A stretch of 22,777 nt of DNA from SM23-73-3 sp964580215 (GTDB lineage: Bacteria; Zixibacteria; MSB-5A5; SM1-73): assembly GCA_964580215.1 (NCBI GenBank), contig CAZOJT010000046.1:1-22777 (forward strand). The letters run 5' to 3'. A program made the translations under genes and the position numbers. The notes below the pieces were generated by a model. It was given only the letters and a program-made list of their open reading frames with translations, made no database searches and was not told the DNA's origin. This document shows, piece by piece, positions 22,621-22,777 of this stretch. How positions within the stretch are numbered: position 1 is the stretch's first letter; every line of letters starts with the position of its first letter.

Positions 22621-22777
22621 ATTAACGGTTTAAAGAATAGCTCTAAGTATTTCCACCACAACTACTTGCTTTTAGTAACTCCCTCCTTCATAAAATAAGT
22701 TTGTCTTTATTAGCCTTGTAAGTCATGGTTTAATGGAAGTTTCGTGTTGGTAAAAAGGTTAGATTTAGTTGATAATA

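Overview
The window comes from an uncultured-type, probably anaerobic or facultative Gram-negative bacterium. Two lipoproteins with clear lipoboxes (one LpoB-like), a Sec-exported TPR protein and a Tat-exported flavoprotein imply an outer membrane and periplasm. The DUF2723 membrane protein, long TPR proteins and repeat-rich intergenic DNA resemble FCB-group or candidate-phylum genomes (Zixibacteria/KSB1/WOR-3-like); that placement is a guess. There are no rRNA or tRNA genes, no CRISPR array and no intact transposase.

Left part (1-6000): a repeat-rich gene-free stretch (1-629), a DUF2723 multi-membrane protein with C-terminal TPRs (minus), a small two-helix membrane protein (plus), and a secreted TPR-repeat protein (minus). 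Then a two-gene module on the minus strand (6112-7751): an XRE/ImmA-IrrE-type HTH plus zinc-peptidase protein, whose stop overlaps the TTG start of a DUF4411-like PIN protein. This looks like a toxin-antitoxin-type cassette, bordered upstream by about 600 bases packed with palindromic repeats.

Middle (8375-12896, all minus): a Tat-signal phytoene-dehydrogenase/RetSat-like flavoprotein, an overlapping lipoprotein pair (LpoB-like, then COG3014-like), and a small MscS-type channel gene split by a one-base deletion in a run of nine Ts.

Right part (13471-22620, all plus): a catabolic or fermentative acyl-CoA cluster: 3-hydroxyacyl-CoA dehydrogenase, SCP2-type thiolase, two acyl-CoA dehydrogenases, enoyl-CoA hydratase, a leucine-dehydrogenase homologue and butyrate kinase. 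Together they could interconvert acetyl-CoA and butyryl-CoA and make ATP from an acyl phosphate. They could also degrade branched-chain amino acids, as the leucine dehydrogenase-butyrate kinase pairing suggests. Phosphotransbutyrylase, ETF and 2-oxoacid dehydrogenase genes are not in the window. The leucine-dehydrogenase homologue has glutamine where the family's catalytic lysine (position 80) should be.

Most gaps in the acyl-CoA cluster carry a palindromic or duplicated element, and several belong to families that recur elsewhere in the window. The best candidates for something undescribed are these repeat families, including two cases where a duplication begins inside the last codons of a gene, together with the K80Q dehydrogenase and the homopolymer-split channel gene.
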